The position numbers and the translations under genes were made by a program. Below, in pieces: positions 56,952-64,000 of a DNA stretch of 64,000 nt (its first letter is position 1; each line of letters starts with the position of its first letter). The DNA is from Shewanella zhangzhouensis. Lineage in GTDB: Bacteria; Pseudomonadota; Gammaproteobacteria; Enterobacterales; Shewanellaceae. The notes beneath the pieces were generated by a model. That model was given only the letters and a program-made list of their open reading frames with translations, was not told the DNA's origin and did no database searches. The stretch spans positions 928,501 to 992,500 of the forward strand of contig NZ_CP080414.1 in the NCBI RefSeq assembly GCF_019457615.1, given 5' to 3'.

Positions 56952-57991
56952 CGGCCCTCAAAGCCCTGTTAACCCCGCTCGGACGCCGGGAGCTGATGGT
57001 GCTGGCGCTTATTCTGGCCTGTCTGCTATCGCCGGTGCTGGCCAGTATTTTTGGCGCCGTGGACATCGGCTTTCGCGAGGCTATGTCGGTGTACCTGCAT
57101 GCGCTCATTGGCGAGCGCCCCGCCGATGTGGCCTATCTCGACAGCCGCATTCTGCTGGAGCTGAGGTTGCCGCGCATCCTCCTGGCCTTTGTGTGTGGCG
57201 CGGGATTGGCGCTCTCCGGCTGGGCGCTGCAACTGGTGACCCGAAACCCCCTGGCTGACCCTTATCTTTTTGGGATCAGTGCCGGTGCCAGCCTGGGGGC
57301 GATTGTGGTGCTCAGCCTTGGGATTACTCATGGGGTGCTGCTCGCCATCGGTCTGCCGCTGGGGGCTTTTATCGGTGCCAGTGCCTCTGTGTTGGTGGTG
57401 CTCACCCTCAGTGGCTTTGGGCTGCAAAGCCAGGTGGAGCGCATGCTGCTTTCCGGGGTCGCCACCTCCTTTTTATTCGGCGCCCTCGGCAGTTTGCTTC
57501 TATATTTTTCAAGCCCCCAGGTGACGGCGTCGGTGATATTCTGGAGCCTGGGCAGCTTTGCCCGCGCCGCATGGGATCTGCTCTGGTTGCCCTGGTTGGT
57601 GTTTGGCCTCTTTGTGGGCTTTTTGCTGCTGGTTCGGCGGCAGCTCTTTGCCCTCAGTGCCGGTGATGAAACTGCCCATGCCCTTGGGGTATCCGTGGCC
57701 AAACTGCGCATTATCAGTTTGCTGATGTGCTCTTTGATGACAGCCGTGCTGGTAGCCAGCTGCGGGGGCATTGGTTTTGTGGGGCTGATGATCCCCCACA
57801 TCACCCGATTGCTGTTTCCCGGCAGTCAGTCGCTGCTGATTGTGGCCATGCTGGGTGGACTTTTTATGGTGTGGGTCGATGTGATGACCCGCAGTTTACT
57901 GCCACCACAGGAGCTGCCTGTGGGGGTGATTACTGCCGTGGTTGGCAGTGTGTTTTTCCTGACGCTGCTCTTTGGCCGCAGGAGTGAATAA
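56948..57991 (+). CDS. btuC: FecCD-type permease for B12 (BtuC-type)
   Basis: Predicted 347-residue inner-membrane permease with about nine or ten helices. Family text includes RILLAFVCGAGLALSGWALQ, NPLADPYLFGISAGASLGA and GGIGFVGLMIPHITRLL. It forms the transport channel with the preceding ATPase. The start is a GTG within the last codons of btuD (GTGA). The next gene follows after nine bases, so the operon continues into the synthesis genes. Confidence 0.9.
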   Translation: MTALKALLTPLGRRELMVLALILACLLSPVLASIFGAVDIGFREAMSVYLHALIGERPADVAYLDSRILLELRLPRILLAFVCGAGLALSGWALQLVTRNPLADPYLFGISAGASLGAIVVLSLGITHGVLLAIGLPLGAFIGASASVLVVLTLSGFGLQSQVERMLLSGVATSFLFGALGSLLLYFSSPQVTASVIFWSLGSFARAAWDLLWLPWLVFGLFVGFLLLVRRQLFALSAGDETAHALGVSVAKLRIISLLMCSLMTAVLVASCGGIGFVGLMIPHITRLLFPGSQSLLIVAMLGGLFMVWVDVMTRSLLPPQELPVGVITAVVGSVFFLTLLFGRRSE

Positions 57992-58000
57992 GGATATCGG

Positions 58001-59035
58001 ATGTTTGATATAGCTCCCGTCAGCCGCGAACGGGATGAGCAAATCCAGGCGCGTATCGACGATAAAACCAAGCCAAGGGGCGCCCTGGGGGCGCTCGAAC
58101 CCCTGGCGGCGCATCTGGCGCGGCTGCTGGGCGATACGCCGGAAATTAAGCGCCCCGCCATGTTGGTGTTTGCTGCCGACCATGGCATTGCCAGTGCCGG
58201 TGTATCCATAGCCCCCCCTGAGGTAACTGCTCTGATGGTCGCCAACTTTGCCAGCGGCGGCGCTGCCATCAATGTGTTTTGCCGTCAGCTCGGTTGGCAG
58301 CTTGAAATCATCGACGCCGGTATGCTGAGCGCGCCGCCAAGGGATATGGGCGTGACCGATTGTCGCCTCGGCGCAGGCACAGGCCCCATTCACAAGCGCG
58401 CCGCCATGACCCTTGGTCAGGTTGAACATGGCCTCGCCTTTGGCCGTGAACGGGTGCGTGCCCACCACGCCGAAGGCACCAATCTTATTGCTTTGGGGGA
58501 AATGGGCATTGGCAATACCTCCAGCGCTGCCGCCGTGATGGCTGCCCTGATGGGGCTTGAGGCCAAAGACTGTGTCGGCCGGGGAACCGGTGTGGATGCA
58601 GCCACCCTCAAGCGCAAGCAGATGCTGGTGGAGCAGGCGCTGTTGCTGCATCTGGATATGCTAACCAGCCCCGAATCCATCCTTGCCTGTGTGGGCGGCT
58701 TTGAAATTGTCGAGATGACCGGCGCCATGTTGGGGGCTGCCGAGCTGGGAATTCCTGTGTTGGTGGATGGCTTTATTGCCACCGTGGCCGCACTCGCTGC
58801 CGTGAAGATGTTCCCCCAAAGCCGCGAATACCTTATCTTTGCTCATCGCTCTGCAGAGCGTGCCCACGGGCTGATACTGGCGCACCTTGAGGCCGAGCCG
58901 CTGCTCAGCCTGGATATGCGTCTCGGTGAAGGTACGGGGGCGGCATTGGCCCTGCCGCTGGTGCAGGCTGCGGCCAATTTTTATCGTGAAATGGCGTGCT
59001 TCAGTGACGCCGGAATTACAGATGTAACGCCTTAG
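58001..59035 (+). CDS. cobT: CobT, nicotinate-nucleotide:dimethylbenzimidazole phosphoribosyltransferase
   Basis: Predicted 344-residue cytoplasmic enzyme that activates 5,6-dimethylbenzimidazole to alpha-ribazole-5'-phosphate, the lower ligand of cobalamin. Family text includes KPRGALGALEPLA, FAADHGIASAGVS, GEMGIGNTSSAAAVM, GRGTGVD and the closing LRLGEGTGAALA-type block (DMRLGEGTGAAL) with its catalytic glutamate. Length fits (350-360 in relatives). AAGGA lies before the ATG. It is part of the btuD to cobO operon. Confidence 0.96.
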   Translation: MFDIAPVSRERDEQIQARIDDKTKPRGALGALEPLAAHLARLLGDTPEIKRPAMLVFAADHGIASAGVSIAPPEVTALMVANFASGGAAINVFCRQLGWQLEIIDAGMLSAPPRDMGVTDCRLGAGTGPIHKRAAMTLGQVEHGLAFGRERVRAHHAEGTNLIALGEMGIGNTSSAAAVMAALMGLEAKDCVGRGTGVDAATLKRKQMLVEQALLLHLDMLTSPESILACVGGFEIVEMTGAMLGAAELGIPVLVDGFIATVAALAAVKMFPQSREYLIFAHRSAERAHGLILAHLEAEPLLSLDMRLGEGTGAALALPLVQAAANFYREMACFSDAGITDVTP

Positions 59036-59048
59036 GGCGGGAGCAGTT

Positions 59049-59831
59049 ATGTCGACCTTTAAGCGTGAACTTGAGTTGTTTTTGTTGGCGCTCACTTTTT
59101 TTACCCGCATTCCTGTGCCGGTAAAACTCGATTACAGCGGCGAAGGCTTAAACCGCGCCAGCCGTTATTTTGGCCTGGTGGGCACCCTGGTTGGGCTTAT
59201 CGCCGCCCTGGTGTTTTACCTGACCCAGTTTATCTTTCCAGCCTCCGTTGCCGTGGTGCTGGCCATGATTGCCACTGTGCTGCTCACCGGCGGCTTCCAT
59301 GAAGATGGTCTTGCCGATACCGCAGACGGTTTTGGCGGTGCCTTCGAGCGGGAGCGCAAGCTCGAAATCATGAAAGACAGCCGGGTCGGATCCTATGGTT
59401 CTCTCGCGCTGATGCTGGCATTACTGCTTAAATTTCAGCTGTTAAGCGAACTGGCACTCTACTCGGTTTCCAGCGTGGTGGGTGGTCTGGTGCTGGGGCA
59501 TACCTTAAGCCGCGCCTTTGCCGCCAGTATTATTTTTAACCATACTTATGTGCGCGAAGATGCCGAGAGCAAGGCCAAGCCCCTGGCTCAGTCGATGCAT
59601 TGGGATGAAGTGCTGTTTTTAGTGCTCAGTGCCGGGGTGATTTGTTTGCTGCTTACCGGTGTGGGCGCGACGCTGGTGATACTCATCACCCTCTTTGTGG
59701 CCCGCAGCCTGCTGGCCCGTTGGCAGTCACGCCACATCGGCGGCTACACGGGAGACACCCTGGGCGCCTGTCAGCAAATACTCGAGCTTGTGGTCTATCT
59801 GGTGCTCCTGATGCTGTGGAGTCAGTCGTGA
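59049..59831 (+). CDS. cobS: CobS, adenosylcobinamide-GDP ribazoletransferase
   Basis: Predicted 260-residue inner-membrane enzyme joining adenosylcobinamide-GDP and alpha-ribazole to form adenosylcobalamin. Conserved text includes FFTRIPVP, GGFHEDGLADTADGFGG and KDSRVGSYGSLAL. Several membrane helices are present in the C-terminal two thirds. GGGAG precedes the ATG. Its last 23 codons are repeated in degenerate form just downstream at 59897-59965, ahead of cobU. Confidence 0.95.
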   Translation: MSTFKRELELFLLALTFFTRIPVPVKLDYSGEGLNRASRYFGLVGTLVGLIAALVFYLTQFIFPASVAVVLAMIATVLLTGGFHEDGLADTADGFGGAFERERKLEIMKDSRVGSYGSLALMLALLLKFQLLSELALYSVSSVVGGLVLGHTLSRAFAASIIFNHTYVREDAESKAKPLAQSMHWDEVLFLVLSAGVICLLLTGVGATLVILITLFVARSLLARWQSRHIGGYTGDTLGACQQILELVVYLVLLMLWSQS

Positions 59832-59965
59832 GTGTGCCTGTCATCGCCCGGTCAAACACTGCTGCAGGCTACTCAGTGTGCGCTTATTCGCTTAAGGGCG
59901 CCTGTCAGACAATGCCTGAACTTGAAGTCTGTTCAGTGCTCCTGCTGCTGTGGAGTCAGTCATGA
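59832..59965 (+). repeat. Degenerate tandem copy of the cobS 3' end
   Basis: The last 69 bases of cobS (59763-59831) recur at 59897-59965 with 14 mismatches and no gap (about 80% identity), an offset of 134 bases. The copy encodes a matching tail, VLLLLWSQS instead of VLLMLWSQS, including the stop codon. In both copies the stop overlaps a start-like codon: CGTGA after cobS and CATGA at cobU. The first half of the 134-base unit is only faintly similar, suggesting an old tandem duplication. Confidence 0.85.
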
Positions 59966-60507
59966 TCCATCTGGTTCTCGGTGGCGCCCGCAGTGGCAAG
60001 AGTTGTTTTGCCGAGACTCAGGTTGCCCGGGTTTCGCCCCGGGGGATTTACCTTGCCACGGCCACGGCGGGGGATGATGAGATGGCGGCCCGTATCGCCC
60101 GTCACCAGCAAGACAGGGCAGAGGCACACTGCCAATGGCACCTTATCGAAGCGCCGCTGGATTTGGCTGCGCAGCTGCGCGCCTTGTCCGGTGAGGCTCG
60201 GCCGGTACTGGTGGACTGCCTGACGTTATGGCTGACCAATCACCTGATGGCAAAGCCTCAGACGATAACCGAGGCACGCAAGGAGCTCCTGAAAGCCATT
60301 GGCGATTTTCGTGGGCAGCTGTGGCTGGTCAGTAACGAAGTGGGCTCAGGCATAGTGCCTTTGGGCGAACTCAGCCGCCAGTTTGTGGATGAAGCGGGGT
60401 GGCTCAATCAGGCCATTGCCGCCATCGCCGACAGGGTGTTCCTGGTGGTGGCCGGGATGCCGCTGGCGCTGAAAGGCAGCTCCATCAACGTTGAAATGGG
60501 AGGATAA
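59962..60507 (+). CDS. cobU: CobU, adenosylcobinamide kinase / adenosylcobinamide-phosphate guanylyltransferase
   Basis: Predicted 181-residue cytoplasmic bifunctional enzyme that phosphorylates adenosylcobinamide and then transfers GMP to it. The P-loop is GGARSGKS near the N-terminus, and VLVDCLTLWLTN and SNEVGSGIVP are typical CobU/CobP segments. The ATG at 59962 has GGAG seven bases upstream; both lie in the duplicated cobS tail, whose stop codon overlaps this ATG. Length matches E. coli CobU (181). Confidence 0.95.
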   Translation: MIHLVLGGARSGKSCFAETQVARVSPRGIYLATATAGDDEMAARIARHQQDRAEAHCQWHLIEAPLDLAAQLRALSGEARPVLVDCLTLWLTNHLMAKPQTITEARKELLKAIGDFRGQLWLVSNEVGSGIVPLGELSRQFVDEAGWLNQAIAAIADRVFLVVAGMPLALKGSSINVEMGG

Positions 60508-60510
60508 CCC

Positions 60511-62019
60511 ATGGGCGCTTCTACGCTGATGATCCAGGGCACGGCCTCGGATGCCGGTAAAACCACCTTGGTCGCCGGGCTTTGTCGCCTGCTGGCCAGA
60601 AAAGGCCTTAAGGTGGCGCCCTTCAAACCCCAGAATATGGCCCTTAACAGCGCCGTGACCGAAGACGGCGGTGAGATTGGCCGCGCCCAGGCGCTGCAGG
60701 CCGCCGCCTGTGGGCTGAAAGCCCATACCGATTTTAATCCCATATTGCTCAAGCCGGGCTCAGACACCCGGGCGCAGGTCATAGTTCATGGCAAGGCGCT
60801 CACGTCCCTCGAAGCATCGGCCTTTTTCGGCCCCGAGGGCAAGGGATACAAGGCCATTGCCATGGATGCCGTGCTGGAATCTTTCAATCGTCTTCAACAG
60901 TCCTTCGATTACCTGCTGGTAGAGGGCGCCGGCAGCCCAGCCGAAATCAACCTGCGGGAAAATGACATCGCCAACATGGGGTTTGCCGAAGCGGTGGACT
61001 GTCCGGTGATTTTAGTGGCCGACATTGATAAGGGCGGCGTGTTTGCCCAGCTGGTGGGTACCCTGGCGCTGCTGTCTGAATCTGAGCAGGCGCGCATCAA
61101 GGGCTTTGTGATCAACCGTTTTCGCGGAGATATCAGCCTGCTGCAGCCGGGGCTGGATTGGCTCGAGGCCCATACCGGCAAGCCCGTGCTGGGTGTGGTG
61201 CCTTATTTGCACAACCTGTTATTGGACGCCGAAGATGCGCTGGTGCCCTATCAGCAAGTGGGTGCCGATACCGACGCCGGGTTCCGGGTGAGGGTGCTGG
61301 TGTACCCCCGCACCAGCAATCACACCGACTTTGATCCGCTGCGGCTGCATCCGGGGGTGGATTTTGATTATCTGGATATTCAGAGTGCCAGCCCTGATGC
61401 TCTGCAGGGCGCCGACCTTGTGATACTGCCCGGCAGCAAGAATGTGCGCGCCGATCTCGAATGCCTCAAAGTCAGGGGCTTTGACTCTGCCCTTCGAAAG
61501 CACCTGAGGTACGGCGGCAAACTGATGGGCATTTGCGGTGGTTATCAGATGCTGGGGATAGAAATCGATGACCCCGACGGCATAGAAGATGCGCCCGGCA
61601 GCACTGATGGGCTGGAGCTTTTACCCCTGATCACCGAGCTTGAAGGCACCAAGGTTTTGGCCAATGTTTCGGGAGAACTTAGCCTCGGCGAGGGTGCCGT
61701 GGCGGTAAGCGGCTATGAAATTCACTGTGGCCGCACCACAGTGCTGGGACAGCTTACAAGGCCGCTGTTTTTGGTGGACGACAATGGCAACCCTGCCAGC
61801 GACCGGGGCTGCATCAGCGACGATGGCGCCATCTTCGGCAGCTATCTTCACGGCATTTTCGATACCCCGGCGGCGCTGGATGCGGTGCTCGCCTGGGCTG
61901 GTTATCGCGGTGATGGCCGGGGCATGTCGCTGGAAGATCACAGAGAGCAGCAGCTCGACCGACTGGCGGATACTCTGGCTGAGCACCTGGATATGGCCAG
62001 GCTCAATTCTCTCTTTTAA
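60511..62019 (+). CDS. cobQ: CobQ (CbiP), cobyric acid synthase
   Basis: Predicted 502-residue glutamine-dependent amidase that converts adenosylcobyrinic acid a,c-diamide to adenosylcobyric acid in four amidations. The N-terminal dethiobiotin-synthase-like domain has GTASDAGKTTLVAGL, and PFKPQNMALNSAV is a family hallmark. The C-terminal class I amidotransferase domain has the cysteine in MGICGGYQMLG and histidines in YEIHCGRT and SYLHGIFDTP. It starts three bases after cobU, whose last codons supply its ribosome site (GGGAGG). No corrin-ring genes are in the window, so its substrate would come from salvage or from genes elsewhere. Confidence 0.96.
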   Translation: MGASTLMIQGTASDAGKTTLVAGLCRLLARKGLKVAPFKPQNMALNSAVTEDGGEIGRAQALQAAACGLKAHTDFNPILLKPGSDTRAQVIVHGKALTSLEASAFFGPEGKGYKAIAMDAVLESFNRLQQSFDYLLVEGAGSPAEINLRENDIANMGFAEAVDCPVILVADIDKGGVFAQLVGTLALLSESEQARIKGFVINRFRGDISLLQPGLDWLEAHTGKPVLGVVPYLHNLLLDAEDALVPYQQVGADTDAGFRVRVLVYPRTSNHTDFDPLRLHPGVDFDYLDIQSASPDALQGADLVILPGSKNVRADLECLKVRGFDSALRKHLRYGGKLMGICGGYQMLGIEIDDPDGIEDAPGSTDGLELLPLITELEGTKVLANVSGELSLGEGAVAVSGYEIHCGRTTVLGQLTRPLFLVDDNGNPASDRGCISDDGAIFGSYLHGIFDTPAALDAVLAWAGYRGDGRGMSLEDHREQQLDRLADTLAEHLDMARLNSLF

Positions 62020-62040
62020 TGACGCTATCAGGACATTTGG

Positions 62041-62640
62041 ATGACTGAAATCAAGGCCGAGCGCCACAAGGCAAGGCAACAAAAGGTAAAGGAAGCCGTG
62101 GACGCCAAGGTGGCCGCCGCGACCATTGAGCGGGGCGTGCTCATGGTGATCACAGGTAACGGCAAGGGCAAGAGCACCGCCGGCTTCGGCACTGTTGCCC
62201 GCGCCGTTGGCCACGGTAAAAAGACCGCCGTAGTGCAGTTTATCAAGGGCGGCTGGGACTGCGGCGAGCGTAACCTGCTTGAAGGTGTTGGCGTGCCTTT
62301 TGAAGTCATGGCCACGGGTTTTACCTGGGAAACCCAAAACCGTGAAACCGATACTGCCGCAGCCGAAAAAGCCTGGGCCGTGGCCGAGACCTGGCTTAAG
62401 GATGACAGCCTGGACCTTATCCTGCTGGATGAACTTACCTATATGTTGAGCTACCACTATCTGGACCTGGAGCGGGTGCTGACCGCCCTGAAAAACCGGC
62501 CAGCGCATCAACATGTGATAGTCACAGGGCGTAACTGCCACCGACAGCTGCTGGAGCTTGCCGATACCGTGAGTGAGATTGAGTGTGTGAGGCATGCGTT
62601 TGAGGCAGGAGTCAAAGCCCAATCCGGCTTCGACTTCTGA
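62041..62640 (+). CDS. cobO: CobO/BtuR, corrinoid adenosyltransferase
   Basis: Predicted 199-residue cytoplasmic enzyme that attaches the 5'-deoxyadenosyl group of ATP to cob(I)alamin or precursor corrinoids. The P-loop TGNGKGKSTAGFG, the FIKGGWDCGERNLL segment, and LILLDELTYMLSYHYL with VIVTGRNCH are typical of the CobA/BtuR family. AGGA precedes the ATG. It is the last gene of the cobalamin operon; downstream is a block of tandem repeats with no clear terminator. Confidence 0.95.
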   Translation: MTEIKAERHKARQQKVKEAVDAKVAAATIERGVLMVITGNGKGKSTAGFGTVARAVGHGKKTAVVQFIKGGWDCGERNLLEGVGVPFEVMATGFTWETQNRETDTAAAEKAWAVAETWLKDDSLDLILLDELTYMLSYHYLDLERVLTALKNRPAHQHVIVTGRNCHRQLLELADTVSEIECVRHAFEAGVKAQSGFDF

Positions 62641-62663
62641 TTTCAGCTTCGTGATTGGTGATT

Positions 62664-63141
62664 TGGCGGCATTGCCGTCACATCGCCATCCCATCACGTA
62701 GCGCTGCTACGCTCAGGGCTGTCGCCGCTAGGCGGCTTTGCCAAAAGCACCAATCACTGTGCTGAATATGACACGTTATTCAAGGCTTTGGCGGCATAGC
62801 CGTCACAGCGCCATCCCATCATGTAGCGCTGCTACGCTCAGGGTTATCGTCGTTGGGCGGCTTTGCCTATAGCACCAATCACAGTGCTGAATATGACACA
62901 TCAGTCAAGGCTTTGGCGGCATTGCCGTCACAGCGCCACCCCATCACGTAGCGCTGCTACGCTCAGGGCTGTCGCCGCTGGGCGGCTTTGCCAACAGCAC
63001 CAATCGCTGTGCTGAATGTGTCCCGTCTGGCGTCATCGCCGTCACAGCGCCTTCCCGCCAAGAAGCGCTGCTACGCTCAGGGTTATCGCCGCTGGGCGGC
63101 TTTGCCAAAAACACCAATCACTGTGCTGAATGTTGCCTGTG
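62664..63141. repeat. Four tandem copies of a 114-125 bp structured repeat
   Basis: Units begin near 62664, 62789, 62914 and 63028 (steps of 125, 125 and 114). Each contains TGGCGGCATTGCCGTCAC, AGCGCTGCTACGCTCAGGG, GGGCGGCTTTGCC and CACCAATC blocks. Most units can form three adjacent hairpins: GGCGGC-N3-GCCGTC, GTAGC-GCT-GCTAC and GCCGC-TGG-GCGGC. The first unit is also enclosed by GTGATTGGTG (62651-62660) and CACCAATCAC (62748-62757). No gene is supported in 62641-63359, and the stretch from 63142 to the chemoreceptor gene shows no feature beyond its likely promoter. Confidence 0.92.
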
Positions 63142-63359
63142 CTCTCTACTGAGACTGCATGGTTATCGTCTCCTTTGCGTCGTCCAGGCAATCGGCTCTG
63201 CTGAGCGCTCCGCGCTATCTTATCAAGACATTAGTGTCAGTTTTGAAGCTGCCGCTTTTTTCTGCTGTGCTACATTTTTCTGAGGGCATTTTGTTCCTGT
63301 ATGCACAAAGCCTGAGCGCTTTTGCAGTGGGTCGAGACATCAGCATAGGAAGATTAAAT

Positions 63360-64000
63360 ATGAATCTCAATGAGTTAACCATCAGAGCCAAGTTTTCGAT
63401 TCCGCTGGTTGTCATCGTGGTCATGACGGTTGCCATTGCAGTGGTGAGTATTTTAAATGCCAAGCGGTTATCGTCCGACGCAAAAAATGTGGCGACCACC
63501 TTTCTGTCGGCGGTGGATGCGGGGTTGAATGCAGACAGGGATCTCTATCAGGCGCTTACTGCCAGCCAAAATTACGTGCAGTACCGTTTGCTCGGGCAGT
63601 CAGGTGGGGATAAATACCGCCAGGACTTCGATGAAAATGCCAAGCAGGCGCTGGACAGGATGGCACTGGTGATGAGCCTGCTTAAGGAGTATCCAGAGCT
63701 GCAGAGCAACAAAGCCCAGTTTCAGCGTGAATACGATGCCTGGCTGTCAGCGGCCACTCAGGTGTTTACCATGGCGGATAGCCAGAGTCCTCTGGCTGCC
63801 GCCAACTACAACAATGAAGTGGTGGAACCCTTGTTTCAGGCGCTGCGCGGGCACTACGACAAAACCGGCGAGTGGGTAAAAAACAAGGCAGATGAGGTCA
63901 CCAGTCAGGCGCTTGAAGCCAGTCAACGCGGTATTAATCTGTTGTTTGGCATCATCATTCTGGTGGTGCTGGCCAGTATCATCAGCGTGGTGTATGGCCC
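63360..64000 (+). CDS. Methyl-accepting chemotaxis protein, N-terminal part (partial)
   Basis: About 213 codons are visible before the window ends. They start MNLNELTIRAKFSIPLVVIV, giving a first membrane helix (about 12-34), then a helical periplasmic domain of about 160 residues. A second hydrophobic helix (INLLFGIIILVVLASIISVV) runs to the edge. This is the front of a typical chemoreceptor with a four-helix-bundle-type sensor. The HAMP and signalling domains would lie outside the window, so the assignment rests on layout. CATAGGA lies about ten bases before the ATG. Confidence 0.75.
   Translation, partial: MNLNELTIRAKFSIPLVVIVVMTVAIAVVSILNAKRLSSDAKNVATTFLSAVDAGLNADRDLYQALTASQNYVQYRLLGQSGGDKYRQDFDENAKQALDRMALVMSLLKEYPELQSNKAQFQREYDAWLSAATQVFTMADSQSPLAAANYNNEVVEPLFQALRGHYDKTGEWVKNKADEVTSQALEASQRGINLLFGIIILVVLASIISVVYG

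Noticed and set aside
61621..62697. A 358-codon open frame on the minus strand
   Set aside because: It is antisense to the end of cobQ and all of cobO, both clear family members.
62664..63141. Integron cassette array (attC/VCR-like repeats of about 125 bp)
   Set aside because: The period is similar, but the GTTRRRY core sites are absent, no cassette genes lie between units and no integrase is present.
62664..63141. CRISPR array
   Set aside because: Units are about 125 bp, similar along their whole length, with no repeat-spacer alternation.

Overview
The window reads as chromosome of a Shewanella-like marine gammaproteobacterium. Pointers are a quinol-type nitric oxide reductase with NorR, HldE and an LpxL-type acyltransferase, NhaP2, a DUF2999-type small protein, MtgA, DbpA, a GlyGly-CTERM subtilisin, and a B12 salvage cluster beside a cobalamin-dependent MetH. 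Genus assignment is inference from gene content. No rRNA, tRNA, CRISPR array, transposase or integrase was seen.

Layout. 1-2.4 kb: M16 and M14 metallopeptidases. 2.5-9.6 kb: an L,D-transpeptidase, norR-norB with a readable sigma-54 promoter and NorR-like repeats, and divergent nhaP2. 9.6-13 kb: an LpxL-type acyltransferase divergent from hldE, which is coupled to an exported HExxH protein. 13-20 kb: small regulators and cell-envelope genes, including a zinc-ribbon/rhomboid fusion, trxC, mtgA, an orphan Hcp-like protein with a signal peptide, and a GFA-family protein. 20-28 kb: a 1725-residue secreted subtilisin and an exported KatG. 28-35 kb: a DMT transporter, a CHASE hybrid histidine kinase coupled to a REC-GGEEF diguanylate cyclase, and a small DUF2999-type protein. 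35-46 kb: an exported catalase-related peroxidase, HflX, DbpA, a GSCFA protein with a second SGNH-like half, a SulP transporter, an S9 peptidase and a nitroreductase. 46.5-51 kb: an AT-rich stretch of orphan lipoprotein genes, then a metallo-beta-lactamase-fold gene bracketed by the real and a decayed copy of the metH 3' end. 51-62.6 kb: metH, then a cobC-like phosphatase, a cobalamin riboswitch, a small leader ORF, btuD-btuC and cobT-cobS-cobU-cobQ-cobO. 62.6-63.4 kb: four tandem structured repeats. The window ends in the 5' part of a methyl-accepting chemotaxis protein gene.

How genes fit together. norB and norR form an NO-detoxification unit. The cobalamin cluster makes and imports the cofactor that adjacent metH uses. 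Several products act outside the cytoplasm: peptidases, KatG, the catalase-related peroxidase, the L,D-transpeptidase, MtgA and the Hcp-like protein.

The most unusual signals are structural: two decayed duplications of gene 3' ends (metH and cobS), a leader ORF overlapping the btuD start after the riboswitch, and the 125-bp repeat block with three hairpins per unit. All statements come from reading the sequence; no database search was run.
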